Source: Sphingomonas sp. NBWT7
GTDB lineage: Bacteria > Pseudomonadota > Alphaproteobacteria > Sphingomonadales > Sphingomonadaceae
NCBI RefSeq assembly: GCF_014217605.1
Contig: NZ_CP043639.1
Location: 248,001-312,000, forward strand
Length of the DNA: 64,000 nucleotides
Direction of reading: 5' to 3'
Below the pieces are notes generated by a model. That model worked only from the letters and a program-made list of their open reading frames with translations. It did no database searches and was not told where the DNA came from. A program made the translations under genes and the position numbers. Position 1 is the stretch's first letter; the number at the start of each line of letters is the position of its first letter. Of this stretch, positions 1 to 9,291 are shown in pieces.

Positions 1-836
1 CGATCTACGTCTTCTCGGGGCAGATGGCGCAATATCTACCCGCTGAGCGTCCGCGCACGGCGATGGACTTCGTCGATCTCGATTCGGCGAAGTTCGCGGC
101 CTATGCCGATTCTTCGCGCGGGGCCATGCGCTGGCTGATGCGGCGCGAGGCACGGCTGCTCGGCGACTATGAGCGCGCGGTGGCGTCGATTGTCGATGCG
201 AGCCTTTTTGTCAGCGCCCCCGAAGCCGCGCTGCTGCCCGGCAGCGGGGTCCTCGAGAGCGGCATCGACACGAACTTCTACGATCCTGCGATCCTGCCCA
301 TGTCCTCGCCGCATCCGCTGATCGTTTTCACCGGCCAGATGGATTACCGGCCGAACGTCGACGCAGTGACGTGGTTCGCGCACGACGTGCTGCCGCGCAT
401 CCCGTGTGCACTTTTCGCGATCGTCGGCCGTGCGCCGACTGCGGCGGTGCGCGCGCTCGCCGGTGAGCGCGTGACGGTAACGGGCGAGGTGGCGGACGTG
501 CGCGGCTGGCTCGCCGCTGCCGACGTCGTCGTCGCGCCGCTCAAGCTGGCGCGCGGTATCCAGAACAAGGTGCTTGAGGCGATGGCGATGGCACGGCCCG
601 TCGTAGCCAGCCCGGCGGCGGGGGAGGGGATCGACCATGCCGGCACGATCCGCATCGCGAACGGCGCGGGCGATTACGCCGCGGCGATCGCCGCGCTGCT
701 GGCCGATCCGGCAGGTGCCGCGGCGCTCGGCCGCGCAGCCCGCGTGCAGGTGACGAAACGATACGGCTGGGATGCGCGGCTCGCCCCGCTCGACGCGATC
801 CTCGGGCTACCGACGACGGCGCGCGCCGCGGCATGA
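1..836 (+). CDS. Exosortase A-associated glycosyltransferase, 5' partial
   Basis: The reading frame is already open at base 3, so the start lies upstream of the window. The visible C-terminal part is a GT-B, family 4-type domain: a Rossmann start near FTGQMDYRPN, then the donor-binding stretch around PLKLARGIQNKVLEAMAMARPVV, where the KVLEAMA core is the usual nucleotide-sugar contact region. It resembles the TIGR03087 glycosyltransferases that sit beside exosortase A genes, and it overlaps the xrtA gene by 4 bases. The likely role is building an exopolysaccharide or a glycan tied to the PEP-CTERM/exosortase system at the cytoplasmic face of the inner membrane. The family call is from sequence and context; the sugar is unknown. 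Confidence 0.8.
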   Translation, partial: IYVFSGQMAQYLPAERPRTAMDFVDLDSAKFAAYADSSRGAMRWLMRREARLLGDYERAVASIVDASLFVSAPEAALLPGSGVLESGIDTNFYDPAILPMSSPHPLIVFTGQMDYRPNVDAVTWFAHDVLPRIPCALFAIVGRAPTAAVRALAGERVTVTGEVADVRGWLAAADVVVAPLKLARGIQNKVLEAMAMARPVVASPAAGEGIDHAGTIRIANGAGDYAAAIAALLADPAGAAALGRAARVQVTKRYGWDARLAPLDAILGLPTTARAAA

Positions 837-2362
837 CGATCGCGCTGCCCGTCCCCACCATGGCCGTTCCTGCAGCATGGCGCGCACACCTCTCCGCGCT
901 CGCCGCCGTCGCCGCGGCGATCCTGCTGCTATTCCGCCGCGATGTTGCCGAGCTGGTCGATATCTGGTGGACCAGCACGACCTACGGCCACTGCCTATTC
1001 ATTGCGCCCGTCGTTGCCTGGCTCGTTTGGACGCGGCGCGGCGAATTGGCGCAGCTGTGTCCGATGGCGTGGTGGCCCGGGCTCGCGCTGGTCGCGGCGG
1101 GCGGCGCTGGCTGGCTGCTCGGCGAGGCGGCGGGCGCGGCCTTCGCGCGTCAGCTCGGACTGGTAATGATGCTGCAGGGCGCGGTCGTCACGTTGCTCGG
1201 CCCGCACGTCGCACGCGGCATCGCTTTTCCACTCGGCTACGCGCTGTTCATGGTGCCGTTCGGCGAGTGGCTCGAGCCGCCGCTCCAGGCGATCACCGTC
1301 GCGATGGTCATGCCGCTGCTGCACCTTGTCGGCGTGCCGGCGGCGGTGGACGGCGTGCTTATCCACGCCGGGCGCTATTATTTCGAGGTGGCCGAAGCCT
1401 GTTCGGGATCGAAGTTCGTGCTGTCGATGGCGGCCTACGGGGTGCTTGTCGCCAATGTCTGCTTCCGCTCGGCGCGGCGGCGCGCGATCTTTCTCGTCGT
1501 CGCTTTGATCATTCCTGTGCTCGCCAACGGCGTGCGCGCGTTCGCGACGATCTGGGCGGCGGAACTCACCAGCCTGGAGGCGGCGACGGGCTTCGACCAC
1601 ATCGTCTACGGCTGGATCTTCTTCGCCTTCGTCATGATTGCAGTGATGGCGGTCGGCTGGCGCTGGTTCGATCGCGCGCCCGACGATGCGGCGTTCGATC
1701 CCGCGACGCTGCCGCCGCCGCGCCGCCACCGCGTCGCGCTGCTCCCGGCGGCGATCGGGGCGGTCCTGCTCGCGGCGCTGTTCCCTGCTTGGTCCGCGGC
1801 GATCGCCGGCCGTTCGCAGCCGTTGCCCGCAGCGCTCGCCGCCCCCGTCGTGCCGGGCTGGACGCGCATCGACCCGCGCACGTCGGCGCCGTGGCGGCCG
1901 AGCTATCCGGCCGCCGACCGCCAGCTGTTCGCACGCTACGTCGATTCCCGGGGGAATGCGGTCGACCTTGCGCTCGCCTTGTTCGCCGCGCAGCATGAGG
2001 GGAAGGAAGTCGTCGCCTACGGCACCGGCGTGCTGCGCGCGGGCGACCGGTGGCTGCGCGTCGCAGATCTGCCCGCGATTGACGGCGGCGCGGTGATGCG
2101 GATTACCGCCGTCGGCGCCGCCGGAACCCCGGTGGAGCGCGTCGTCGCGACGTGGTACCGCGTCGGTGGAATCGTGACGGACAGCCCGACCATCGTGAAA
2201 CTCGCAACGCTGAAGGCGCGGCTGATCGGCGGCGAGCCGGGCGCGGTGGCGCTGCATCTGTCGGCCGAACGGCTTGCGGGGCGTGACCCTGCTGCGGCGA
2301 TCGCACGTTTCCGCGCTGCGCTCGGCCCGATCGATCAGGCGACCGCCAGGGCGCTGCGCTGA
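833..2362 (+). CDS. xrtA: Exosortase A fused to an EpsI domain (XrtA)
   Basis: This 509-residue inner-membrane protein has many hydrophobic helices in its first 290 residues, followed by a periplasmic domain. The exosortase catalytic residues are all visible: Cys190 in EACSG, Arg235 in NGVR and His256 in FDHIVYGW. Exosortases are cysteine transpeptidase-like enzymes that process PEP-CTERM proteins. The C-terminal portion, from about residue 310, matches the EpsI type of domain that is often fused to XrtA in alphaproteobacteria. The ATG overlaps the end of the glycosyltransferase gene (ATGA), and the stop overlaps the start of the amidotransferase, so the three are probably one operon. No PEP-CTERM substrate is visible in the window. 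Confidence 0.92.
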   Translation: MTIALPVPTMAVPAAWRAHLSALAAVAAAILLLFRRDVAELVDIWWTSTTYGHCLFIAPVVAWLVWTRRGELAQLCPMAWWPGLALVAAGGAGWLLGEAAGAAFARQLGLVMMLQGAVVTLLGPHVARGIAFPLGYALFMVPFGEWLEPPLQAITVAMVMPLLHLVGVPAAVDGVLIHAGRYYFEVAEACSGSKFVLSMAAYGVLVANVCFRSARRRAIFLVVALIIPVLANGVRAFATIWAAELTSLEAATGFDHIVYGWIFFAFVMIAVMAVGWRWFDRAPDDAAFDPATLPPPRRHRVALLPAAIGAVLLAALFPAWSAAIAGRSQPLPAALAAPVVPGWTRIDPRTSAPWRPSYPAADRQLFARYVDSRGNAVDLALALFAAQHEGKEVVAYGTGVLRAGDRWLRVADLPAIDGGAVMRITAVGAAGTPVERVVATWYRVGGIVTDSPTIVKLATLKARLIGGEPGAVALHLSAERLAGRDPAAAIARFRAALGPIDQATARALR

Positions 2363-4254
2363 TGTGCGGCCTCGCCGGCCTGTTCCATCCCGAAACGCCT
2401 AAGCCGGTCGATCCGGCACGTATCCGCGCGATGACCGATGCGATGGCGGTGCGCGGCCCCGATGGCGAGGGGGTGTGGACCGCGCCCGGCGTCGGGCTTG
2501 GCCATCGCCGGCTGTCGATCATCGACGTTGCGGGATCGCCGCAGCCGATGCACGATGCTGGCAGCGCGCTGTCGGTGCTCTTCAACGGCTGCATCTATAA
2601 TTATCAGGAGCTCCGCGCGGAGCTCGGCGCCAAAGGCTGGGCGTTCCGCACCGCGGGGGATACCGAGGTGCTGCTCGCCGCCTGGGCCGCGTGGGGCCCG
2701 GCGATGCTCGCGCGGCTCAATGGCATGTTTGCCTTCGCAATCCACGATGCGCGCACGCAGCAGCTGTTCCTGGCGCGCGACCGGCTCGGCGTGAAGCCGC
2801 TCCACTATACGCGGCTCGCCGACGGCGCGCTCGCCTTTGCGTCCGAGCTGAAGGGGTTGCTCGCGCATCCGCTGCTGCGCCGTGTGCCCGACGTGCGTGC
2901 GGTCGAGGACTTCCTTGCCTTCGGCTACGTTCCCGACGACGCCTGCATCGTCGCCGGGGTCAGCAAGCTGCCCGCAGGCCATTATCTCCTCGTCGAGCGC
3001 GGCAAGCCGGTGCCCGCACCGGTGCAATGGTGGGACGTGTCGTTCGCCGATCGCGCCCGGGGGTCGGCGCGCGCGCTGGAGGAGGAACTGGTCGAACATA
3101 TGCGCGCGGCGGTCCGCTCGCGCCTGGTGTCGGACGTGCCGCTCGGTGCGTTCCTGTCCGGCGGGGTCGACAGTTCGGCGGTCGTCGCGCTGATGGCGGA
3201 GGCGACGCCGCACGCGATCCGAACCTGCACGATCGGCTTCGACGAGGCGGGGCACGACGAGCGCGGCTATGCCGCCGCGGTCGCCGATCGCTTCCGCACC
3301 GATCATCGCTCGCGCGTCGTCCGGTCGGACGATTTTGCGCTGCTCGACCGCCTGGTCGCGGCGTTCGACGAGCCGTTCGCAGATGCCTCCGCGCTCGCCA
3401 CCTATCAGGTGTGCGCACTGGCGCGCGAAAAGGTGACCGTCGCGCTATCGGGCGATGGCGCGGACGAGATCTTCGCCGGCTACCGCCGCTACCGCTTCCA
3501 GGCGGCGGAGGAGCGCGTGCGCGGGCTGGTGCCCGACGGACTGCGCAGCCGCGTGTTCGGCGGGCTGGGCGCTATCTATCCCAAGGCCGATTGGGCGCCG
3601 CGCCCGCTGCGCGCCAAGACGACGCTGCTAGCGCTCGCCGACGACGGGGCGGAAGCCTATGCGCGCTCGGTCGGCGTCACTGCGCCGGCGATCCGTGCGC
3701 GGCTGTTCAACGACGCCGGCCGCCGCGCGCTCGCCGGCCACCGCGCCGAGGATCGCTACGTCGCGGCGATGCGCGATGCGCCGGCGCGTGATGCGATCGA
3801 CCGCGCGCAATATGCCGACATCAAGATCTGGTTGCCGGGCGATATCCTCGCCAAGACCGATCGGACGAGCATGGCAGTGAGCCTAGAGGCGCGCGAGCCG
3901 CTGCTCGATCATCGCCTGGTCTCCTTCGCCGGGACACTGCCCGCCAGCCTCCGGCTACGCCGGGGGGAGGGCAAGTGGCTGATGAAGAAGGCGATGGAAC
4001 GCTATCTGCCCAAGGACGTGCTCTATCGCCCCAAGATGGGCTTTGTCACGCCCGTCAGCGCGTGGTTCCGGTCGGCGCTGGCGAGCGAGGCGGCGGCGCT
4101 GTCGCGATCGCGCACGCTCGCCGATACCGGCTGGTTCGATCTCGACGCGCTCGGCGCGCTCGCCGAGGCGCATCGTGCCGGCCGCGCGGATCACGGCCGC
4201 ACGCTGTGGCAGTTCGTGATGCTCGATCGCAGCCTCCGACGGCTGTTCGGCTGA
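2362..4254 (+). CDS. Asparagine synthase-like amidotransferase of the XrtA system
   Basis: A 630-residue protein of the glutamine-hydrolysing asparagine synthase family. It starts MCGLAG, giving the N-terminal nucleophile Cys2 of a class II glutaminase domain. The synthetase domain carries the ATP pyrophosphatase loop SGGVDSS at residues 266-272. Its position directly after xrtA, with a one-base stop/start overlap, matches the exosortase A-associated amidotransferases (TIGR03108 type), which are thought to amidate an exopolysaccharide component rather than make free asparagine. Both domains are full length. The acceptor is not deducible from sequence. Confidence 0.88.
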   Translation: MCGLAGLFHPETPKPVDPARIRAMTDAMAVRGPDGEGVWTAPGVGLGHRRLSIIDVAGSPQPMHDAGSALSVLFNGCIYNYQELRAELGAKGWAFRTAGDTEVLLAAWAAWGPAMLARLNGMFAFAIHDARTQQLFLARDRLGVKPLHYTRLADGALAFASELKGLLAHPLLRRVPDVRAVEDFLAFGYVPDDACIVAGVSKLPAGHYLLVERGKPVPAPVQWWDVSFADRARGSARALEEELVEHMRAAVRSRLVSDVPLGAFLSGGVDSSAVVALMAEATPHAIRTCTIGFDEAGHDERGYAAAVADRFRTDHRSRVVRSDDFALLDRLVAAFDEPFADASALATYQVCALAREKVTVALSGDGADEIFAGYRRYRFQAAEERVRGLVPDGLRSRVFGGLGAIYPKADWAPRPLRAKTTLLALADDGAEAYARSVGVTAPAIRARLFNDAGRRALAGHRAEDRYVAAMRDAPARDAIDRAQYADIKIWLPGDILAKTDRTSMAVSLEAREPLLDHRLVSFAGTLPASLRLRRGEGKWLMKKAMERYLPKDVLYRPKMGFVTPVSAWFRSALASEAAALSRSRTLADTGWFDLDALGALAEAHRAGRADHGRTLWQFVMLDRSLRRLFG

Positions 4255-4356
4255 TCGCGTGTCCGGCGCGCCGCCCCAACGCGGCGATTGATGGATGCGA
4301 ACGCGCCACCATATAGTAAGCGTTCGCCGCCTGTCCGAAGCGGCGCCGGAGTGTTC

Positions 4357-6753
4357 ATGACCCAGACCTTCCCCGTACTTCCCCTGCGCGATATCGTCGT
4401 CTTCCCGCACATGATCGTCCCGCTGTTCGTCGGCCGCGACAAGTCGGTCGCCGCGCTCGAAGCCGCGATGGCGGCGGACAAGGAAATTTTCCTCGTCGCG
4501 CAGCTCGATCCGGCCGAGGACGATCCCAAGGCCGACGATCTCTACGACATTGGCGTTACCGCGACGGTGCTCCAGCTGCTCAAGCTGCCCGACGGCACGG
4601 TACGCGTCCTGGTCGAGGGTAAGCAGCGCGGCCGGCTCGGCACGCTGCTCGATGCAGGCAACTACGTAACGACCGATGTGACCCCGATCGAGGAGATCGA
4701 GGCAGAGGGCACCGAAGTCTCCGCGCTGATGCGTTCGGTGGTCGACCAGTTCGAGAATTACGCCAAGCTCAACCGCAAGCTGCCGGCCGAGACCGCCTCG
4801 CAGCTCGGCGAGATCGACGATGCCTCGCGGCTCGCCGATGCCGTCGCGGGCAACATCTCGATCAAGGTCGCCGACAAGCAGGCGCTACTGGTCGAGGGCG
4901 ATCCGTCGCGCCGGCTGGAGATGGTGTTCGCCTTCATGGAGGGCGAGCTCGGCGTCCTGCAGGTCGAAAAGAAGATCAAGAGCCGCGTCAAGCGCCAGAT
5001 GGAGAAGACGCAGCGCGAATATTATCTCAACGAGCAGTTGAAGGCGATCCAGCGCGAACTCGGTAACGAGGGTGAGGACGGCGACCAGGACGAGGTCGCC
5101 GAGCTGACGCAGAAGATCGCGACGCTCAAGCTTTCTAAGGAAGCGCGCACCAAGGCGACCGCCGAGCTAAAGAAGCTCAAGACGATGGCGCCGATGAGCG
5201 CCGAGGCAACCGTCGTGCGCAACTATCTCGACGTGCTGCTCGGCCTGCCGTGGGGCAAGAAGTCGAAGCTGAAGAAGGACATTGCCGCGGCGCAGGCAAT
5301 CCTCGACGAGGATCATTACGCGCTCGAGAAGGTGAAGGACCGGATCGTCGAATATCTCGCGGTCCAGGCGCGCACCAACAAGCTGAAGGGGCCGATCCTG
5401 TGCCTCGTCGGCCCGCCGGGCGTCGGCAAGACCTCGCTCGGCAAGTCGATCGCCAAGGCGACCGGGCGCGAGTTCATCCGCCAGTCGCTGGGCGGCGTGC
5501 GCGACGAGGCCGAGATTCGCGGTCACCGCCGCACCTATATCGGTTCGCTGCCGGGCAAGATCGTGACCAACCTCAAGAAGGCCGGCGCTGCGAACCCGCT
5601 GTTCCTGCTCGACGAGATCGACAAGCTCGGCCAGGATTTCCGCGGCGATCCGGCTAGCGCGCTGCTCGAGGTTCTCGATCCGGAGCAGAACAGCAAGTTC
5701 AACGACCATTACCTCGAGATCGACGTCGATCTTTCGGACGTGATGTTCGTGTGCACCGCGAACACGCTGAATCTGCCGCAGCCGCTGCTCGACCGCATGG
5801 AGATCATCCGGCTCGAGGGTTACACCGAGGACGAGAAGGTCGAGATCGCCGAACGGCACCTGATCGCCAAGCAAATCGAGGCGCACGGGCTGAAGGACGG
5901 CGAGTTCACGCTGACGCCGGAAGGCCTGCGCGCGCTGATCCAACGCTATACCCGCGAGGCCGGGGTCCGTACGCTCGAGCGCGAGATCGCCAAGCTCGCG
6001 CGCAAGGCGCTGCGCCAGATCCTCGAGGGCAAGGTGACCAGCGTCACGATCACGCCGGACAACCTCCACGAGTTCGCCGGCGTGCAGAAGTTCCGCCACG
6101 GCCTGTCCGAGGAGGAGAATCAGATCGGCGCCGTCACCGGCCTTGCCTGGACTGAGGTGGGCGGCGAGCTGCTGACGATCGAGAGCGTGACGGTGCCCGG
6201 CAAGGGTGCGATCAAGCTCACCGGCAAGCTGGGCGACGTGATGAAGGAATCGGCGGAGACGGCGATGAGCTTCATCAAGGCGCGCGCGCCGTCCTACGGG
6301 ATCAAGCCAAGCCTGTTCCATCGCAAGGACGTGCACGTCCACTTGCCCGAGGGCGCGGTGCCCAAGGACGGCCCGTCGGCGGGCATCGGCCTCGTCACCT
6401 GCATCGTCTCGACGCTGACCGGCGTGCCGGTGCGCCGCGAGATCGCGATGACGGGCGAAGTAACGCTGCGCGGCCGCGTGCTGCCGATCGGCGGGCTGAA
6501 GGAGAAGCTGCTCGCCGCGCTTCGCGGCGGCATCACCACCGTGCTGATCCCGCAGGAGAACGAGAAGGACCTCGCCGACATCCCGCAGAACATCAAGGAT
6601 GGCCTGAAGATCATCCCCGTGACGCACGTCGACGAGGTGCTGCGGCTCGCGCTTACCGATCCGCTCGAGGCGATCGACTGGACCGACGCGGACGAGCTCG
6701 CGGCGCTGCCGCCGGCGCCGATCACGCCTGCGGGGGGCGAGCTCCACCACTGA
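4357..6753 (+). CDS. lon: ATP-dependent Lon protease
   Basis: Cytoplasmic AAA+ serine protease that degrades misfolded and regulatory proteins. The start at 4357 gives [19 protein letters not shown], the usual Lon N-terminus; the frame stays open to 4288 but that extension is not family-like. Domains in order are the N-terminal LAN domain (about 1-200), a coiled-coil linker, the AAA+ module with Walker A GPPGVGKT, and the C-terminal protease domain. The catalytic dyad is Ser674 in PKDGPSAG and Lys717 in GGLKEK, separated by 43 residues as in the E. coli enzyme (679 and 722). Length of 798 residues is normal. A strong terminator follows. Confidence 0.98.
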   Translation: MTQTFPVLPLRDIVVFPHMIVPLFVGRDKSVAALEAAMAADKEIFLVAQLDPAEDDPKADDLYDIGVTATVLQLLKLPDGTVRVLVEGKQRGRLGTLLDAGNYVTTDVTPIEEIEAEGTEVSALMRSVVDQFENYAKLNRKLPAETASQLGEIDDASRLADAVAGNISIKVADKQALLVEGDPSRRLEMVFAFMEGELGVLQVEKKIKSRVKRQMEKTQREYYLNEQLKAIQRELGNEGEDGDQDEVAELTQKIATLKLSKEARTKATAELKKLKTMAPMSAEATVVRNYLDVLLGLPWGKKSKLKKDIAAAQAILDEDHYALEKVKDRIVEYLAVQARTNKLKGPILCLVGPPGVGKTSLGKSIAKATGREFIRQSLGGVRDEAEIRGHRRTYIGSLPGKIVTNLKKAGAANPLFLLDEIDKLGQDFRGDPASALLEVLDPEQNSKFNDHYLEIDVDLSDVMFVCTANTLNLPQPLLDRMEIIRLEGYTEDEKVEIAERHLIAKQIEAHGLKDGEFTLTPEGLRALIQRYTREAGVRTLEREIAKLARKALRQILEGKVTSVTITPDNLHEFAGVQKFRHGLSEEENQIGAVTGLAWTEVGGELLTIESVTVPGKGAIKLTGKLGDVMKESAETAMSFIKARAPSYGIKPSLFHRKDVHVHLPEGAVPKDGPSAGIGLVTCIVSTLTGVPVRREIAMTGEVTLRGRVLPIGGLKEKLLAALRGGITTVLIPQENEKDLADIPQNIKDGLKIIPVTHVDEVLRLALTDPLEAIDWTDADELAALPPAPITPAGGELHH

Positions 6754-6783
6754 GCATTGCGTCCCAATTCGTAGTAAAATCGT

Positions 6784-6821
6784 AACCACGGCGGTTCATC
6801 GCAACCGCCGTGGTTTCGTTT
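6784..6821 (+). terminator. Rho-independent terminator after lon
   Basis: A perfect 13-bp inverted repeat, AACCACGGCGGTT and its complement with a 6-base loop, is followed by TTCGTTT. It lies 31 bases after the lon stop codon and separates lon from the HU gene. Confidence 0.85.
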
Positions 6822-6916
6822 GACAGCGCCGAAACCACGCGCCTTACTGGTTCGATCGGCCCTGCGCGGCCGAATCCATATCTACATGATTTCGCACATC
6901 AGACGGGGGTCCGTGC

Positions 6917-7189
6917 ATGAACAAGCAGGAGTTGATTGCTGCGGTCGCGACCGTGTCCGGACTTGCCAAGGGCGACGCCAGCCGCGCCGTCGAGGCGGTG
7001 TTCGATACGATCGGCGCGCAGCTCAAGAAGGGCGAGGAGGTGCGCCTGGTGGGTTTTGGCACCTTCGCGGTTTCCAAGCGCAAGGCGTCGACCGGGCGCA
7101 ACCCGCGCACCGGCGAGCCGATGAGCATCAAGGCGTCGAGCCAGCCCAAGTTCAAGGCCGGCAAGGTTCTCAAGGATTCGCTGAACTGA
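6917..7189 (+). CDS. hupB: HU family DNA-binding protein
   Basis: A 90-residue nucleoid protein that binds and bends DNA without strong sequence preference. It has the HU/IHF fold: two N-terminal helices (MNKQELIAAVATVSGLAKGDASRAV region), the dimer-saddle GFGTF motif and the DNA-clasping arm with the signature GRNPRTGEP. The lack of extra N- or C-terminal extensions and the arm sequence favour HU over IHF. It stands alone after lon, a common order in proteobacteria, and is followed by tRNA-Val. Confidence 0.95.
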   Translation: MNKQELIAAVATVSGLAKGDASRAVEAVFDTIGAQLKKGEEVRLVGFGTFAVSKRKASTGRNPRTGEPMSIKASSQPKFKAGKVLKDSLN

Positions 7190-7266
7190 TCAGGGTTTCG
7201 CGGGCTGGACAGGCCGGCCGACGCCGCCTAAAGGCCCGCTTCCGGTTTCGATCCCTGGTGATCGCC

Positions 7267-7341
7267 GGGCGCGTAGCTCAGCGGTAGAGCACACCCTTCA
7301 CACGGGTGGGGTCACAGGTTCAATCCCTGTCGCGCCCACCA
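7267..7341 (+). tRNA. tRNA-Val (anticodon CAC)
   Basis: A full cloverleaf can be drawn: acceptor stem GGGCGCG/CGCGCCC, D arm GCTC-AGCGGTA-GAGC, anticodon stem CACCC/GGGTG with loop TTCACAC (anticodon CAC), and T arm ACAGG-TTCAATC-CCTGT. The discriminator is A and CCA is encoded. It reads GTG valine codons. Coordinates include CCA. Confidence 0.97.
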
Positions 7342-7346
7342 TTTTG

Positions 7347-7384
7347 AGCCCCGTCGGTCCCGCGGACCGGCGGGGCTTTTTGGT
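7347..7384 (+). terminator. Terminator after tRNA-Val
   Basis: A 14-bp stem, AGCCCCGTCGGTCC paired with GGACCGGCGGGGCT through a CGC loop and with one T-G pair, is followed by a run of T. It starts six bases after the tRNA CCA end. Confidence 0.88.
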
Positions 7385-7582
7385 TTTGTCGCCGATGCGC
7401 CGGTTTCGTCTAACGGCAGGGCATTGTCACGGCTCCGCAACATATCCGTCACCGCCATGACGCCGAACTTCCACGCAGATGTCACGCGCGCGCCCTAGCG
7501 GCGCTGTCGAAGGGCGAACGGGCAGACGGCTCGACTCGCTCGCGGCCCGGGGGACGGGCCACGTGACAACCGGGAGTGAGAC

Positions 7583-9202
7583 ATGCTGAGCATCAGCCGC
7601 CGCAATCAGTTTCTTGCGGGCACCGCCTGCCTTCTGCTCGCCGCCTGCGGCGGGGCCGACGGCGTTGCATCGCCCGGCGCCGGCAACATCGACGTGATCG
7701 TCACGCCGCCCGCGCCGACGCCGACGCCCACCGGCACGCCCACGCCATCGCCGCTCACTGCCGCGCAGTTCGCGCTGCCGACCACTCAGTCAAACGTCAC
7801 CGTCACGTCGGACGAGCAGCTCGCAATCGTCAACGCGGGCAGCAACAACAACGTCAACGGCGCAGGCGGCCTCAACGGCGTCTATCCGACGAGCACCACC
7901 CCGCTTGCGACTCCCGGCAATCCTGCGACGCTCGGCAGCTTCTTCACCTCGACCGGCTTCGTCGGCGCGCTGAGCGGCCCGAACGACACGTCGTTCCAGG
8001 ATTGGACCTGCAATTCCTCGTCTGCGAACTTCGGCGGAACGACGGCGGCCTGCACCGCGGTGCCCAACGTCGGCACGCTCGCGGCGGGCACCGCCTGCCC
8101 GGCGGGGACGATCGACGACAGCGTGACCGTCGGTGGGTTCAAGGCCTGCCGCCTGCCGACCACGATCACGTCGAGCCTGACGCTGCCCAAGATCCCCGGC
8201 GTCTTCTATCGCTTCCGCGGGCAGACCGAAGTCGGCACCGACGTCGGCACGCAGGGCGCCGATTCGGGCGTCGTGCTGACGATCGCGGCGGGTGTGGTGC
8301 TCGCGGCGGATTCGAGCGAGGCGTCGAACGACCTCATCCTGGTCAACCGCGGCAGCCGCATCAACGCGGTTGGCACTGCCGCCGCGCCGATCATCTTCAC
8401 CTCGCAGCAGAACCTTGCCAGCAACGGCGTCTCGGATTCGACGCAGGGCCAGTGGGGCGGGCTCGTGATCCTCGGCCAGGCGCCGACGGCGGTCTGCGCG
8501 GCGGGCACCGGTCCGAACAATGCGGCGGGGTCGAGCACGTCGTGCCAGGCGCCGATCGAGGGCATCACCGGCCGCTTCTACGGCGGGCCGAACGCGGCGA
8601 GCAACTCGGGCACGCTGCAGTACGTCCAGATCCGCTACACCGGCATCGCGATCAGCGAGGGTAACGAGCTGCAGGGCCTGACGCTCGGCGGCACGGGCAG
8701 CGGCACGACGATCGATCACGTCCAGAGCCACAATTCGGCTGACGACGGCATCGAGATCTTCGGCGGCGCGACCAACCTCAAGTATTTCGCGGTCACGGGC
8801 GCCGACGACGACGGGTTCGACGTCGACAACGGCTGGCGCGGGTTCATGCAGTTCATCATCGCCGCGCAGAAGGCGGGCGGTGCGACCGCCGACTCGTTCG
8901 CGACCGAGATCGATTCGAACGGCGCCGAGGACCTGCTGCCGCGCACCTACGGCCGCTACGCCAACTTCACCTTCGTCCAGACGGCGCCGTCGGCCCCGGC
9001 GGCGATCCGCCTGCGCGGCGGCGCGGACTTTGCCTTCGTCAACGGCGTGGTGAAGACTGCCACCGGCCAGACCTGCATCAACATCGTCGCGGGCTCGAGC
9101 ACGGGCACCGATCGCTCGACGATCCGTCCGGCGAATGCCGATCTGCAGGACGTCGGCCCGCCGACCTTCAACTCGGTCTACTTCCAGTGCAACGGCCGCT
9201 GA
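7583..9202 (+). CDS. Secreted lipoprotein of the TonB-receptor pair
   Basis: A 539-residue predicted lipoprotein. The N-terminus MLSISRRNQFLAGTACLLLAACGG has a basic start, a hydrophobic core and a lipobox with Cys25. The following segment is Pro/Thr-rich (about 40-60) and linker-like. The rest is Gly/Asn/Ser/Thr-rich with short beta-type repeats (for example GGLVILGQAP and DDGIEIFGGAT), which suggests a beta-helix or beta-solenoid. The ribosome site GGGAGTGAG lies just before ATG. It ends 89 bases before a TonB-dependent receptor, so the two are probably co-transcribed. Together they sit beside the type II secretion operon, so it could be a secreted or surface-exposed partner of the receptor; that role is inference. 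Confidence 0.75.
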   Translation: MLSISRRNQFLAGTACLLLAACGGADGVASPGAGNIDVIVTPPAPTPTPTGTPTPSPLTAAQFALPTTQSNVTVTSDEQLAIVNAGSNNNVNGAGGLNGVYPTSTTPLATPGNPATLGSFFTSTGFVGALSGPNDTSFQDWTCNSSSANFGGTTAACTAVPNVGTLAAGTACPAGTIDDSVTVGGFKACRLPTTITSSLTLPKIPGVFYRFRGQTEVGTDVGTQGADSGVVLTIAAGVVLAADSSEASNDLILVNRGSRINAVGTAAAPIIFTSQQNLASNGVSDSTQGQWGGLVILGQAPTAVCAAGTGPNNAAGSSTSCQAPIEGITGRFYGGPNAASNSGTLQYVQIRYTGIAISEGNELQGLTLGGTGSGTTIDHVQSHNSADDGIEIFGGATNLKYFAVTGADDDGFDVDNGWRGFMQFIIAAQKAGGATADSFATEIDSNGAEDLLPRTYGRYANFTFVQTAPSAPAAIRLRGGADFAFVNGVVKTATGQTCINIVAGSSTGTDRSTIRPANADLQDVGPPTFNSVYFQCNGR

Positions 9203-9291
9203 GCCGCTGCTGATCTGACGATCGCGGGCTCCGCTGGCGCTTCATGCCGCCGCGGGGCCCGCTCTCTACTATCGACCGAAAAGGCCCGATC

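Noticed and set aside
5167..6789. 540-codon frame antisense to lon
   Set aside because: Shadow frame caused by high GC and codon bias; no family-like sequence.
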